The notes under the pieces were generated by a model. The model made no database searches. It had not been told where the DNA came from and saw nothing but the letters and a program-made list of their open reading frames with translations. Below are positions 1 through 11,184 of a stretch of DNA of 64,000 nt, piece after piece. The stretch comes from Chrysopilus asiliformis (Eukaryota; Arthropoda; Insecta; Diptera; Rhagionidae). The number at the start of each line of letters is the position of its first letter. Position 1 is the stretch's first letter. The DNA is taken from contig OZ035960.1 of the NCBI GenBank assembly GCA_964034945.1, forward strand, positions 46,355,002 through 46,419,001, read 5' to 3'. Made by a program: the position numbers and the translations under genes.

Positions 1-380
1 AAGTATATTAGAATTAGTATATCGTTTGTAACGCATCGAACCAATCATCGCACACAACTACACGTGAACTAGACCAGAATGTTAGGGATGACAAAATATT
101 TTGATTTCCGTATGTCCGTCCATCTGTCCGTCTGTCCGTGAGCACTGTAACTTTTGAAACGATTGAGCTAAAGACTTGAAAATTTATGAAGACAAATTTA
201 TTTATGTATTTAGAATATGATTTTACATAACCATTCCGTACATCCAAATTCAAGAGGACCACTACGTCTTCCCTTTCCCATAGAATTTTTTTTTAAATAA
301 AAATATGGTCTGTCTTCATATAGAGTATTTGACGATTGGCCCCTGCCAATTGTAGCTTTTCTTATAATTAAATACCTTTT
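1..380 (+). repeat. Repeat family 1, copy A (partial)
   Basis: It matches the start of copy B at 57781: AAGTATATTAGAATTAGTAT, GTTTGTAACGCATCGAACCA, GGGATGACAAAA, a GTCCGTC microsatellite, GATTGAGCTAAAGACTTGAA and GACGATTGGCCCCTGCCAAT at the end. The middle tandem units are missing. The window starts at its edge, so the true left limit is unknown. The short frames across it are not coding. Confidence 0.7.
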
Positions 381-1068
381 TTAAAATCAAGTTATTAGCT
401 GGTTGAAAAAAAGAACAACACTAAAATGTCACTTGAATTTTTCTCCTGTCAAATCTACATAACTTTTGTGCAAAAAAATGTCATTGGATTACTTTTATCC
501 ACAAACATATAAGTATTCGCAAAAAACACAAAATTTAAATCACAATAGATGAACAATATCTTTTTGCGTGTTTTTTTGATACAACAAATGGCAATCAAAT
601 GGCAATCATATACAAATACATATGCATTTTGTATAATTGTTTAATAGTTCGTCTTCTGCTCCCATTAAACAAAGAATTTATTTTAAACGTTTTTTTACGA
701 AAATGGAGTAGTTTTTTTGTTCTTAAATGTAAACAGTATCACGAGAAAGTAGGGTTGCCACAACCAATTTTAGAAAACTAGCACTCATGAGTGAAAAATC
801 CTGGGAAAATGATCAAAACCCGGAATACGCTTAAAATGTAAAAAAATGACTTAAGTTTAACCGTTATAATAAGATATTTTATTACTGTGGTCATCCCTTC
901 TAAACTACGTCAAAATCCATTTAAATTTTCAAAACATAAATAATATCCATTATTAATAAAAATATTAAGATAATAAAGCCAAAAAACCAATTTATTACAA
1001 GCAATTAATAATTGGCTATACTTTTACCTGTTACAAACGCAGTTTTGAATTTATTGACCATATCGGTT

Positions 1069-1262
1069 CAAGAAAAAGAAAAACAGAAAGCAATGTAGAT
1101 AAATCGAGGATACTGGCAAGGAATAAGTAGAGCCTTAGATTGACCCATGATCTGAAACCCGCTCCTTGACGCTAGCAAGCTCCCCTGAAAGTTCCATTCA
1201 AATCGGTTTAGTTGTTCTCGAGTTTTAAACGAACAGACAGACAGGCACAAGCCTAATAGATA
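1069..1262. repeat. Repeat family 3, copy 1
   Basis: It shares ATAAATCGAGGATACTGG, AACCCGCTCCTTGACG, AGCTCCCCTGA, CAAATCGGTTTAGT and CGAACAGACAGACA with 42590-42800. It has no coding content; the class is uncertain. Confidence 0.65.
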
Positions 1263-1286
1263 ATAAATGCTATAGAGAAATATATA

Positions 1287-1536
1287 CAGGTATCTCTCGA
1301 GTTATGCTGTTAATTGGTTCCGCGTAGGTCGAAACCGTGTAAGTGAAGACTCAGGATTAGTGCAAAAGAATACATACATATTATCTTTTTTATATAAAAA
1401 CATTCATTTATAATCACAATATTTTCTTTTTAAATGAAAATTGCTCCAAAACCGTACAGCATATCTTGAGCACTGCCGTAATTTTTTCCGCGTAAATCGA
1501 AATTCGCGTAACTCAAGTTAACTCGAGGGATACCTG
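1287..1536. mobile_element. Tigger/pogo-like MITE
   Basis: Terminal repeats CAGGTATCTCTCGAGTTA / TAACTCGAGGGATACCTG are flanked by TA on both sides. The interior has Tigger-style text (GGTTCCGCGTAGGTCGAAAC, TTCCGCGTAAATCGAAATTC) in opposite halves. It is 250 bp and non-coding. Confidence 0.72.
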
Positions 1537-2739
1537 TACATTTTTTTCTCTCTTTGGGTTGACTATTACTACGTTTATATGACCAAGAAAATTCAGATTT
1601 TTAGACCCAATTCCCAATAATACGATTTAAATATGTCGTATAATCAAAAATTATAAATCCATATCTAACCTCAAAAAAATTGGGGTTGGAACAAAAATTT
1701 GAATTTGGTATAAACACTTTCTGAAAATAATGGAAATTGAAAATTGATTTCGGAATACTGTTGTACACAATTTTCACTTTGTTTTATTTAGTTTGAATTG
1801 CCCAATTAATCTTTATCTGGATTTCAGATTTATAATCCATTAAAATTGTTTATAACACACAAAGATTATGAATGCAATTCTTTAATGCAGATTTATTCTG
1901 CTCGTATAAACGTAGTATATGAAACCATCTGTTAAAGCAAAACATGTTTTACAAACAAAAATTAAAAAAAAATCCTGAAGCGAACCATTTTAATAAAAAA
2001 CGCGCGCCATAGGTAGAATTTCTAAATTTAAATCTTCACACTTCATGTTTTGTGTTTCAGACGTCTTGGTTTTATGAAATTAACTTCTTAATTGGCTCGA
2101 AACTCTTCGAACACGCTGAAAAAGCCCGGACACATTTAAAAACCCTCCCCGGACATTCACGGACCCGAAGATGAATGTCAACCCTACGTAAAAGGCGTTA
2201 ACGAATCGAGACGAAATTCTTTCCCAGAAATGAATTTTTTGTACACAAACCAAAACATCTTGCGAACCGAAGCAAGAGTTTACAAACCGAAACGTTCACA
2301 AATAGTGGCGTTCGGAAACCAAGATTCCACTATATTAAAAAAATGAAAATTTATTGTACGGATTCGTAGGTAATTCTTGTTGTAGCTGTTATTAGCATGT
2401 ATAAAACTCTAATTTAAATATTTCTGGGGAGTTCCACGAAATTTTAACGACTGCTAAATCGAGTTACCGGCCGAATCGCAAGCCAAAAGATCCAGCTCTC
2501 TTGATTCAGTGGCCGCTAAAGTTTCGCGAAACCCGCCATAAATCTGTAGTAGGGTGACGAGCATAGTGATTGACAATATAAGAACGGTAGCACAATAAAC
2601 GTCATTAAAAGTAACTTCCAATAAAACTAAGAAAAGTTTTGGAGACTACCTTTGCAGGTTTTTTCTATGTGCCCAATTTTGTGTAGAACAATTTTGTTAA
2701 AAATATTTTAGTCCTCTGAAGCACTAGTGGTTGACATTA

Positions 2740-2930
2740 TGTTTAGACTATGATTTGCATAACCGTTCCATACATCAAAATTCAACCGGACCACTCCTTC
2801 CTCCTTCTCTCATGCAAATGAAATTTTTAAATTAAAATTTTGTCTGTTTCCATTGACTATTGGTCCTTGGAAATTGCAGCTTGTCTTATGTTAGTCATAT
2901 GGCATTAAATTGAATTTGAAGTAATTTTAT
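2740..2930 (+). repeat. Repeat family 1 fragment
   Basis: It matches the last unit and tail of family 1: TTTGCATAACCGTTCCATAC, GGACCACTCCTTCC, then TGACTATTGGTCCTTGGAAA. It lies just left of the inverted-repeat element at 3015. Confidence 0.6.
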
Positions 2931-3024
2931 GCTATTCCGATCAATCATCAGGTTTTAAAAAGAATTTTGTATGGGCGGGAAAGGGTGTCAATTGTAGGAA
3001 CATTTGATTAGAACGGTGACCCAG

Positions 3025-3118
3025 TAATTGACACCACCCCTTACACTCTTTAGTAGGGGTTTCATTAAAAGTTTTTAATGAAACCCCTACTAAAGAGTGT
3101 AAGGGGTGGTGTCAATTA
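3025..3118. repeat. Perfect hairpin, 46-bp arms, 2-base loop
   Basis: Each base from 3025 pairs with its partner up to 3118 around a GT loop at 3071-3072. The arm begins TAATTGACACCACCCCTTAC and continues through AGTAGGGGTTTCATT. It is followed by 15 C residues at 3120-3134. Perfection over 46 bp implies a recent or actively corrected inverted duplication. Confidence 0.92.
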
Positions 3119-3667
3119 ACCCCCCCCCCCCCCCTATTTCAGGGACGTCCAACTTATAAGCCAAAGCCACCACCAATTTCCAGCAGCGGTATTGTGATTT
3201 TCAAAGTGAGAAAAAATTTCGCGTTTTTTCATTTTTTGGTATTGTGATCACTAATACGTGAGAATTCCACCGTTAAATTTCTCACCTGAAAATGTCAAAA
3301 AAGCCACCACTTTTTTTGGACGTGGAAACGAAAAGTGAGTTTACTTGGGCGAAATAAATGAAAGCAAAAGCGGTTAGTTTTAAATTTATTTCTTTTTATT
3401 CAAGGCTAATTGAAATTGCGTTCTACAAATAATAAAGAATTCTTTATATTGTTCATAATACAAAAAAATGTAACTACCTTGCTTGAATTCAGTTAAAATT
3501 TGCAAACTAGTCAACCAAAAACAACTTTAAGATTTACATTTCTTATATTCTGTAATTGATTTGTATTTAGTATAACTAGATTTTAACTACTTGGTAAATC
3601 AAAACACTGAATTGGGTGAAGTGGAAATGAATAGGTGAGAAATTTCACGCGTAAGTTTTGCCACCTA

Positions 3668-3793
3668 TGGCCTATTTCACCAAACTTCAAATTACAATTA
3701 CAAATTTGTACTAAAGTAAAATAAGCCAAAAATCTACAAATTTTGTTGAAAAACACTTGTAAATACAAATTTGTAAGTTCGTGAAATAGGCCA
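3668..3793. mobile_element. Small MITE with TGGCCTATTTCAC termini
   Basis: Terminal repeats TGGCCTATTTCAC / GTGAAATAGGCCA are flanked by CTA on each side (3665-3667, 3794-3796), a 3-bp duplication. Both arms continue with ACAAATTTGTA-type text. The element is 126 bp and non-coding. Confidence 0.62.
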
Positions 3794-4843
3794 CTAGTTT
3801 CAGATTGAAATTACAATACCGCTGCAGAACTTGGAAATCGATGGCATTACCGCCATTTAATTAAAGAATGTTCTTTCATTACCAATTTGAATAAAAACAT
3901 CTCGTGTTCGTACTTAAATTGGATCCGTCAAAATTTATTTGAAGTTTTTATATGTCCAGATGGAAACGGACAGCCAGAAAACTTGAGAAATAAATGTAAG
4001 TATAATATATCTTTCATATAGCCAAAGTATTTGTCTTCGTAAATTTTCTTTTCTCGTGTCAATTACTGGGCCTATCACCCTAAATAAACTTTCAAATTCC
4101 GTTTATTTGCATTTGAACAAAAACCCGTACAGTTCCGTCCAATTAGCTTAGATTTAAAATCATTGAATACAACTGATGGTTTTACAGTGGCTCTTTTCAT
4201 ACATAATAAAAAGTAATATTTATTTTCGTTCATATTTAATAGTTTTTACAAATCAATAATTTGGTATAATTGATTGATAAATACAGTGAATGCTCCCTTT
4301 GTGAACAATGGCGGACAATTCTGTCACATTTCCTATAATCAAATGAATAGTTCCAATATTAAAAGTGTTTTGATAAACGTACACCTCCCATAACCAGACA
4401 GAGAAATATGTGCAGACCTTTTTTCATTTCGGTAAAACTTCTCTGTAACGAAATTCTCTATATTAACGGAATATTTTTATGATTTCCTCTATCATTTTTT
4501 CGACATTTGCTCTTCAAATTACGAAGTTTACCTAAAACCTTTATATATATGGTATATAACTTCATGGACGGACAAAAATTGTCTTTTTTATCGTTTGAAT
4601 CTTTTAACAACAAAAAATGCAAAAAAAGGATAATAATAGGGGTTTAAAAAGAACACTTTAAATAGCTGTAACTTTTGAAATTCAAAACACACATCTGCAC
4701 TCTAATGTTGTAATTTCAGTCTTATACCTTTAATTAGAGTAACAAAACTCAAAGAACTAGTAATACATGTTTTTTTGGAAATAAAATTTTAAAATTTGTT
4801 CAACATTTTTAACTTTTTTTTCTTCTAAAAGCTCTTAGTACAG

Positions 4844-5088
4844 ACGCGCACCACGTTGGCAAGCATGTAGAATGGTGCCGAAGTGGCAATTTGAGTTATT
4901 TAAACTTAGTTTTTAAAGTTATAAAATACTATATTATCGTGCATCGAGATAGATTTAAGTAGAAGTGAGTAGAAACTAAGTGAGTAGAAATATATTTACT
5001 TTGATGCAAGGTCCCATATTGAATCGCATGCGTTTTAAAAGCAAAATTGTCACTTTTCTTACATGCGTGCTAATGCGGCGTGCACCTA
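4844..5088. mobile_element. Possible inverted-repeat element, GCGCACC... GCATGTA
   Basis: GCGCACCACGTTGGCAAGCATGTA-like text at the left pairs imperfectly with the complement of TACATGCGTGCTAATGCGGC at the right. The subterminal AAGTGGCAATTT and AAATTGTCACTT also pair. It is about 240 bp and diverged. Confidence 0.4.
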
Positions 5089-7656
5089 CACGTAGAGCTC
5101 TACTGATCCTGATGTTAAATAGTTTTTTTTGTCAAATAGTTTGACATCAGTCCTAGGCTACCGGGATGTGTTCAGTTATTTTCCTTTATCCTAAAAAGTT
5201 ATCCTAACGAAAATCAGCAATTTTCTCAATATTTAGTGGGGTTGTTGATCACGCGGTTGGGCGTGAACGTCTCGACGAAAAACATGAAGCGGTTATTATA
5301 TGGAAATTCCACTAATTAGAAAAAAAAAATTGAAAATAATTTTAAAAAATACCCAATTTGTGAGTAATTTTTTCAGAGAAATAACGAAACCAATTCTATA
5401 ACACATATCTATGTTGTTCAAAGACAAATTATCCAAAATGATCAGTTTCGGTTTTCAGCACAATCATCAATTTGGTCAACGCCGATAAATTTTTGCATAC
5501 CTATTTTATATGATGCTGTACAAAAATGTAATGGCAATGATCGCGGCTAACGTGCATATCACTTTCATGGGAATACTTCTGTTCATAAAATATTGTTGAA
5601 CATCTCACCTGAATGATCTCTTGGTTACTTCAGCTAGATAACATCAATAAAAAAGATTTCTAATTAAAATGACAAGCAAAAAAATTCAATTTCGATTAGG
5701 TTCAAGAAGCCGGATTCAATAAAAAAAACCCACTCTAAAGAAAAATCCGAAAGGAAAATATTTAAAACGGTGAAGAGGCACAATGATCATCAGGTGTGTA
5801 TGCAAATAATAGGTAACTTCGACTCCGGTGTTACTGCGAGCGAGTACTAAAACTCTGGATATCGGTACATGGTAGGAGGCAGAGGGCTGATCTATTGAAA
5901 ACTATTTACGTTAAGGAAAAAATTTAATTTTGCCTTCATGTTGTATGCTAACGTTACAAAAACCGCCGACAACGGAACACCACGGCAACAAAATAACAAT
6001 GACCGCCAGAAAAATTTCAATATCAATCAATATTACGATATTGAACTATGCGATTGGAATAGACTAACGCTGCCATGTGAGATGAGTTCGATTTTCAACA
6101 TTAATAGAAGATTTTGGTACCTAACATACAATAAATGGAGGGATGCCTACAATATTTAGATTCATCGCGGGTCCACAGGTTCAGGTGCTTCCACTCATCT
6201 ACAATCAATTCTAGGCCCCAGTGACCAAAGATTCTCTACACCAGAGAAGCGTGAAAGGGCGGCAGACAATTCCCGGGTCACAGAAGGAATAATTGGGACG
6301 TGTGTGGGGGGGCTTCAGTTCCGAAACCGAAAATAATGATTTTTTCAGTTTCAATCCACGATGGATTTTTATTATTCATCGTGGCAAAGAAATGTTGAGG
6401 TCTTGTCTCCAGGCTTTCGGCACCCAGTCATAGTAGTCTATTGTCCTCTGAGCGCTGATGGCTTCTTAAAAATTTGTTACGCATTTCGTTTAATTTTCTT
6501 AACAATTAGCATTTTTTCATATCGATCTTCCCAGTGTGGTGGCGATTGGTGTTTGGTCCGATCTGGTCTGGTGTGTTTTGGTTTGGTAGCGACAATCTAT
6601 ATAGGTTGTCCATCATCCACTACGCTTCATACATACATGGGCACTTGTTCTCATCGACACATTAATCTCGCGTCAAATTTTTTACCTCGCGGTTTTTCCA
6701 GTTTGACGTCCGCTCATCGGTAGTCGATTTGTTTGGGCCCGCACCTTCGTTTTTATTTTCGGAAAAGTTTTTTTGTTGATCAATCGATCTATTGAGACCC
6801 GATTCGGGGGGAATTATGTATTATGAAAATATTTTTACCAATCGGTAGCGCTGAGCTATGTATATATGATGAACAAGTGATGGACCGTTAGCACTTCATT
6901 TGGACCAGGTAGCAGGGGCTAAAATAATTGATTTAATGGGAATACTGAATTGAGGTCTTTTCATGTATAAGAAATAATTTTCTCACCAGAAAAAAAGTTT
7001 GTTCTAATGCAGATAGCGGCGTGAAGTGGGTGGGTTGACAATGTGTACAGTTAACCGGAAAGGAATTTATCGACTTGTTTTTATTGCTTTTTTTTCGCTT
7101 TGTGTGTTTTTCTTGGATTTAATGGATGTTGAAGAACTTATTTTGCGCAAATTGTCGATTTTGTTCGTCAAAAATTTAGCGAAAATTTCTGACTATTAGT
7201 CGATGGGGGAAATCGGTTTTTTTTAAATACTTAAAAATATTTTGAGAAAAAACAACTAGAATAAATACATACTTGGTTTTTGCATATAAAAAGAATAAAA
7301 AAAATCCCAGATACAGCAAAGTCCTCTGATAATCTTATCGGTTCTGCAATGCAAAGAGAGATCTCTGTATTGTTATTCATTTGCATGACTTTTCTATCCC
7401 AGACCTGACTTAATTTCACCCGTTAGTCCAAAGTTTGTGGGCGAGAGAGGAAGTGGAAATCATTCGTAACGTCATTCCCACTGCATTTTACACTCACAAA
7501 CTTTGGAGAAGAAAACACATCGTGCCAAAAAAAAAACAGGTCTTTGCAAACATTATGTACCGACCAAAGACATTAAATTAACAGATTGGCAAAGTAATAC
7601 ATATTTGTATTATATATTATTGGTTTATTAAATTCATCGTAATACAATTTTTGAAA
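5089..7656. other. Gene-free stretch upstream of the host gene
   Basis: AT-rich sequence with a somewhat GC-richer part at 6160-6760. Frames of 73 codons (5938) and 120 codons (6361) show no domain, no codon pattern and no splice context, so I do not call them. No repeat family recognised. Confidence 0.5.
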
Positions 7657-7658
7657 TA

Positions 7659-7901
7659 CAGTAATCCCTCTAACTGCGCGGTTTCGCAACTGCGCGGTTT
7701 CGCAACTGCGCGGTTAAGTTTTTAAATTTCGAACTGCGCGGTAAAAATTTCGCAGCTGCGCGGTTTTTTTTTATAATTTTCATTCAAAAAAACATGTTTC
7801 TAATCCCAAAAGTTCATACAAAATAGGGTTCACAGTGCGCGGTTTCGGTTTGCGCGCTCTTTTTGTGGAACGTATCTACCGTGCAGTTGGAGGGATTACT
7901 G
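7659..7901. mobile_element. Tigger/pogo-like MITE, GCGCGG-repeat family, short copy
   Basis: Terminal repeats start CAGTAATCCCTCTAACTGCG and end CAGTTGGAGGGATTACTG, with TA on each side. The left part repeats AACTGCGCGGTTTCGC several times. It is 243 bp with no coding potential, and its ends match the larger element at 11588. Confidence 0.8.
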
Positions 7902-7980
7902 TATATTTTCTTTTGTGCTAGAGATCGACATGATTCGGCATAATCCCGCATGATCCGGCATGCTCGGGATGGATCGGGAT

Positions 7981-8507
7981 CAGGGTTCTCACCCCAAAAG
8001 TGAAAAGCGGAGTGTTACTGATCGAAAAATAGTAGTGTCAGAGGGATTTCAGTAGTGTCAACTTTTTTAACAGTCATTTGGAGTTTCATTGAGACAACAC
8101 ATTTTGAATGTTACCGTCTAATGTTGTATTGCATATCATATCAGTACATTTTTAAATTTGTACAAAAATCACATTTTTTAAAATTAAAATTAAAGGACGG
8201 AATTAAGTATTATATGTCCGCTTTGTTCAAGAACTGAGTGCGTTTATTCAGTCACTTTTTCATAGCGAATACCTAAAGTATTTAAATATATTAGATAAAA
8301 AGTCTGAATAATTACATATTACATATTATTGAATTTTTCTCAGATAAATGAACTTTTCAAATCTAGAAATTAACTTTCTTTGTAGCACGTTTTTTATAGG
8401 GCGAAAATGGTAGTGTTTTGAGTTTTTCAGTAGTGTAAGTAGTGTTAGGTCAAATTATGTCAAAAGGGTAGTGTAAAACTACGATAGTAGTGTAAACGGG
8501 ATCCCTG
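7981..8507. mobile_element. hAT-like MITE with 8-bp target duplication and AGTAGTGT motifs
   Basis: It begins CAGGGTTCTCACCCC and ends AACGGGATCCCTG, with ATCGGGAT duplicated exactly at 7973-7980 and 8508-8515. AGTAGTGT-type motifs (for example TCAGTAGTGTCA, CAGTAGTGTAAGTAGTG) recur near both ends. The 527-bp element has no convincing coding region; the 60-codon frame at 8055 looks fortuitous. Confidence 0.8.
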
Positions 8508-8515
8508 ATCGGGAT

Positions 8516-9045
8516 GGATCGGGGTGAATGGATGGATGGACGGATTGTCAGATTGACGGAATGACGGATTGGCGCATTGACGGATGGACGGACGGACGGA
8601 CGGACGGATGGACTGACGGACGGATGGACGGACGGACGGATGGACGGACGAACGAACGGACAGACTAACGGGCATCCGGAAATCAAAACCTGTTGTCATT
8701 CCAAACACCATGGTGTAGTTCAGGGGTGTCCAACCTTTCAGCTTTCGTGGGCCACATTGGGAGAAGACGAGTTATATTGGGCCACAAATAAAATATACTA
8801 ACCCTATAGATAGCTGATTAGTAAAATACGTAGAATATATACATACTTAGTTAACAATTTTAAGTAATTTAAACTTCATTAATTCATAAAATTTGTAAAT
8901 ATATCAGTTTTTGTTGGGCCTCATGCAAACATGTCTTGGGCCGCATGCGGCCCGTGGGCCGCAGGTTGGACAAGCCTGGTGTAGTTCATTTTTGTACCCG
9001 ACGATTGTTTCGATGCGTTATAAACGGTACACTAAATCTAATACA
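8516..9045 (-). repeat. Repeat family 1, copy E, split by a hAT MITE
   Basis: A GGACGGACGGATGGACG microsatellite (8525-8665) leads to TTGTCATTCCAAACACCATG, the hAT MITE (8721-8978), then TTTTTGTACCCGACGATTGT, TCGATGCGTTATAAACGGTA and CACTAAATCTAATACAC, i.e. the start of family 1 in reverse orientation. It directly abuts a family-2 copy at 9045. Confidence 0.65.
8721..8978. mobile_element. hAT-like MITE with 8-bp target duplication
   Basis: It begins CAGGGGTGTCCAACCTTTCA and ends GGTTGGACAAGCCTG, a hAT-style terminus pair. The 8 bases GTGTAGTT occur directly on both sides (8713-8720, 8979-8986). Subterminal GTGGGCCACA and GGGCCGCATGCGGCCCGTGG are typical of hAT MITEs. The 258-bp element splits a family-1 repeat. 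Confidence 0.88.
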
Positions 9046-9500
9046 CTAGAATGATAAAAAAATTGAATTTTGCATGTCCGTCCGTCCGTCTGTCCGTCTA
9101 TCTGTCTGTGGCGCGGATTGCGGGCGCTACAGACTTGAAATTTTGCGCAGATTCGTTTTTCGTAAAATGCGAGGCTAAGTTCGTTAATGGGTAAAAATGG
9201 ACCATTAGGGGTGGGGGGGGGGGGGGGGGGTACCCCCCATACGAACGAAAACGATTTTTGCGAATATCTCAAAAACGGTGCATCTTATCAAAAAAGTCCT
9301 AGAACAAAAGTTATTTAGGATATGATTCTACATAAAACTCCCATACATCAAAATCCAATTGGAATAAATTTTAAAAAATCTTATTGGGAAGTTTGACTTC
9401 AAAGTGGAATTTTGGTACAACTGCTCAAATTATGATACGAATATCACCATACGGGTCTCCAATGATTGACAGATTGGCAATTATAGCTTTTGTTATGGTT
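9046..9500 (-). repeat. Repeat family 2, copy (truncated)
   Basis: It reads TAGAATGATAAAAAAATTGA, a GTCCGTCC microsatellite, GGCGCGGATTGCGGGCG, TTTTCGTAAAATGCGAGGCT, ATGGACCATTAGGGG, a run of G (9209-9230), ACCCCCCATACGAACG and ATATCTCAAAAACGGTGCAT, then AATATCACCATACGGGTCTC and ATTGACAGATTGGCAATTAT. It matches 29847-30328, 30331-30958 and 55287-55775. Confidence 0.75.
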
Positions 9501-9690
9501 AAGGTTAAATGTGTTTTTGTTGACCAGAAATTGATTGAATATTGGTTGAATTTTTATGCTTTTAAATTTCAAGAATCAATTTTTGTAAAATAGTGTTTTC
9601 GTCCTTTGGTAGATCGTTATAAGACATTATTTTTTTTTAAATATTACAAATATAGTATAACAGATATATAATACTTGAAATATTTTTCAG

Positions 9691-10226
9691 GTTTACATTA
9701 AAGAAAGATTAGATACCTGAGTTTTACGACGAACTGATGAATTTAAATTTAATGGAAAGTGCAATAAACGGATATAACAAATCTGTGTCAAATACTAGAT
9801 GCGATAACAAAAAAAAGAAAAGGGAAAGTAATATAATAAAATATTACAATTAAATTGTGTTTCGAATATCGATTATGCCGTTACTGTTAGCTAAAAATAA
9901 TAGCACGTACGGTATGTTACTAGATCACAACAGTTTTCGGAGTAGAAATAGCTTTATTTCGGATCAGCAGCCGATCGATTTTACTATGTCCAAGTACAAA
10001 ACGGGTAGTCCATCGGGATCCATTGAACATCACCACCATCATAACCACCACCAACATCAACAGCATAATCCACTGCAGATATCGAGTATGCATCCACTGC
10101 ATTCAGCATTGCAACTTAATTTCCATCATCAACAGCAGCAGCTACAGCAAATGTATGAGTTTTATGGGAATTTAAGTGATCCTCAGCCGAAAGATGATAT
10201 CGAACATCAAAGAAAAAATAACGATG
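9691..10226 (+). CDS. Putative first coding exon of a large-intron host gene (His/Gln-rich N-terminus)
   Basis: The coding part begins at the ATG at 9875. An in-frame TAA at 9851-9853 lies just upstream, so this ATG is the first usable start in that frame. It encodes 117 complete codons: a short hydrophobic start (MPLLLAKN), a segment with QPIDFTMSKYK, a His-rich run with interspersed Asn/Gln (about residues 49-62), and a Gln-rich run followed by MYEFYGNLSDP. The exon ends at 10226 in a consensus donor (G|GTATGT) after one base of a codon (phase 1). A pyrimidine-rich acceptor (TATTTTTCAG) ends at 9690, so 9691-9874 may be 5' UTR. Low-complexity His/Gln tracts are common in insect transcription regulators, but no DNA-binding domain is present here and I do not recognise the protein. 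The exon joins in frame to 49881. Real exon status is likely; the product is unknown. Confidence 0.6.
9737..9853 (+). other. Upstream open reading frame in the putative 5' leader
   Basis: An ATG at 9737 opens a 38-codon frame (starts MNLNLMESAINGY) that ends at TAA 9851-9853, 21 bases before the putative main start at 9875 and in the same frame. If 9691-9874 is 5' UTR, this could reduce translation of the main frame. It rests on the leader being transcribed, which cannot be shown here. Confidence 0.3.
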
Positions 10227-10908
10227 GTATGTTCCTTAAACATTTATTTTAAAAAAACATATAATTATTGGTTATAACTTGGAAACCTCTAAACCGATTT
10301 GAACAAAACTTTATGGCTTTTAGCTTCAGACTATATAGTAGGTACCCCAACTTTGTAATATAAAATGTATCCCTAGTAAAATCAATAACCCTCTCTTCAG
10401 TTTTGATCAGTGGCGTACGAAGTACACCCAAAGTACACCCTGCGCATTTGCCAGATAGTAATCAATAAAAAATAATATCCAAATAAAAAAATCGTAAAAC
10501 GAATTCCTCAATTGAACTGAAAATTCAGTGACAAATTTTTTTTGACCCCTAGTACTGATGTGCAGGAAAAAAACTGCACCCACTCTAGCGCGATAACACC
10601 ATCGCATGCCGCTGTATACCCCGTAGTTATTTGCAGCAATATTTACTTCAATACTCTCCGATAGATTTGCGAAGGAGAAAAGGATGAATGAAGTTCAAAT
10701 GCGCAGCCTAGCTATGGCTGGTTTAATTGCCATCGGCGCAGAGCATATTACTGCACCTAATTGAAGATATCCCGAGAAGGGTAAGAGATATGGATTTCCG
10801 GTGACAGGCAAAAATGTGCAAAGTTTTATTGTCCTTATTTTTTATGTAATTAATTTTTTGATCCAGCTGCACGACGTTTTAAACGGCAATTTTCAGTATT
10901 CTGATTAA

Positions 10909-11127
10909 CACGTTCGTGACATTTGCTTTTTCAACTTTTTTTACATTTGGACATCGTGTACCACGGGTGGTACACTAGCGATTTGTTTTCTGGCGGTTGT
11001 GCGCCATCGGTGGTACACGGTGCGTGTTTTTATATTACTTCCACAAAAAAACTACCGCACTATTTACTCGCGCGGTTTTAAAAAAACTGTACATGTACCA
11101 CCAGTGGTACACGATGTCACGAACGTG
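10909..11127. mobile_element. TTAA-flanked MITE (piggyBac-like), copy A
   Basis: Terminal repeats CACGTTCGTGACAT / ATGTCACGAACGTG are flanked by TTAA at 10905-10908 and 11128-11131. The 219-bp interior carries repeated GTGGTACAC motifs (ACGGGTGGTACAC, ATCGGTGGTACACGG, CCAGTGGTACACG) in both orientations. The right half is nearly identical to copy B. Confidence 0.8.
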
Positions 11128-11184
11128 TTAAAAAGCTGGTTTAAAGGGATGAATTGAATTACAAATAGAGTTTGTCGTTTTTTA

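Larger units (their letters stand above)
750..2186. mobile_element. Possible hAT-like element with imperfect target duplication
   Basis: The ends are TAGGGTTGCCA and TGTCAACCCTA, an imperfect inverted pair. The flanking octamers CGAGAAAG and CGTAAAAG agree at 6 of 8 positions. CCCGG-containing text lies just inside both ends. The Tigger-like MITE at 1287 and the repeat at 1069 would be nested in it. No coding remains seen. Confidence 0.4.
3015..4080. mobile_element. Inverted-repeat element with CCCAGTAATTGACAC ends
   Basis: The left end GGTGACCCAGTAATTGACAC and the right end GTGTCAATTACTGGGCCTAT form an imperfect inverted repeat about 1.07 kb apart. A perfect hairpin (3025-3118) and a run of 15 C lie just inside the left end. 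A smaller MITE (3668-3793) is nested in it. No coding sequence or clear target duplication was found, so the class is open. Confidence 0.5.

Noticed and set aside
6361..6723. 120-codon plus-strand frame
   Set aside because: No recognised domain, no splice context and composition like its surroundings. Length alone is not enough.
8450..8801. Frames rich in PSVRPSV / TDGRTDG on both strands
   Set aside because: Microsatellite of family 1 read in several frames.
10409..10610. Possible hAT element starting CAGTGGCGTAC and ending GCCGCTG
   Set aside because: The ends pair poorly and the flanking octamers do not match.
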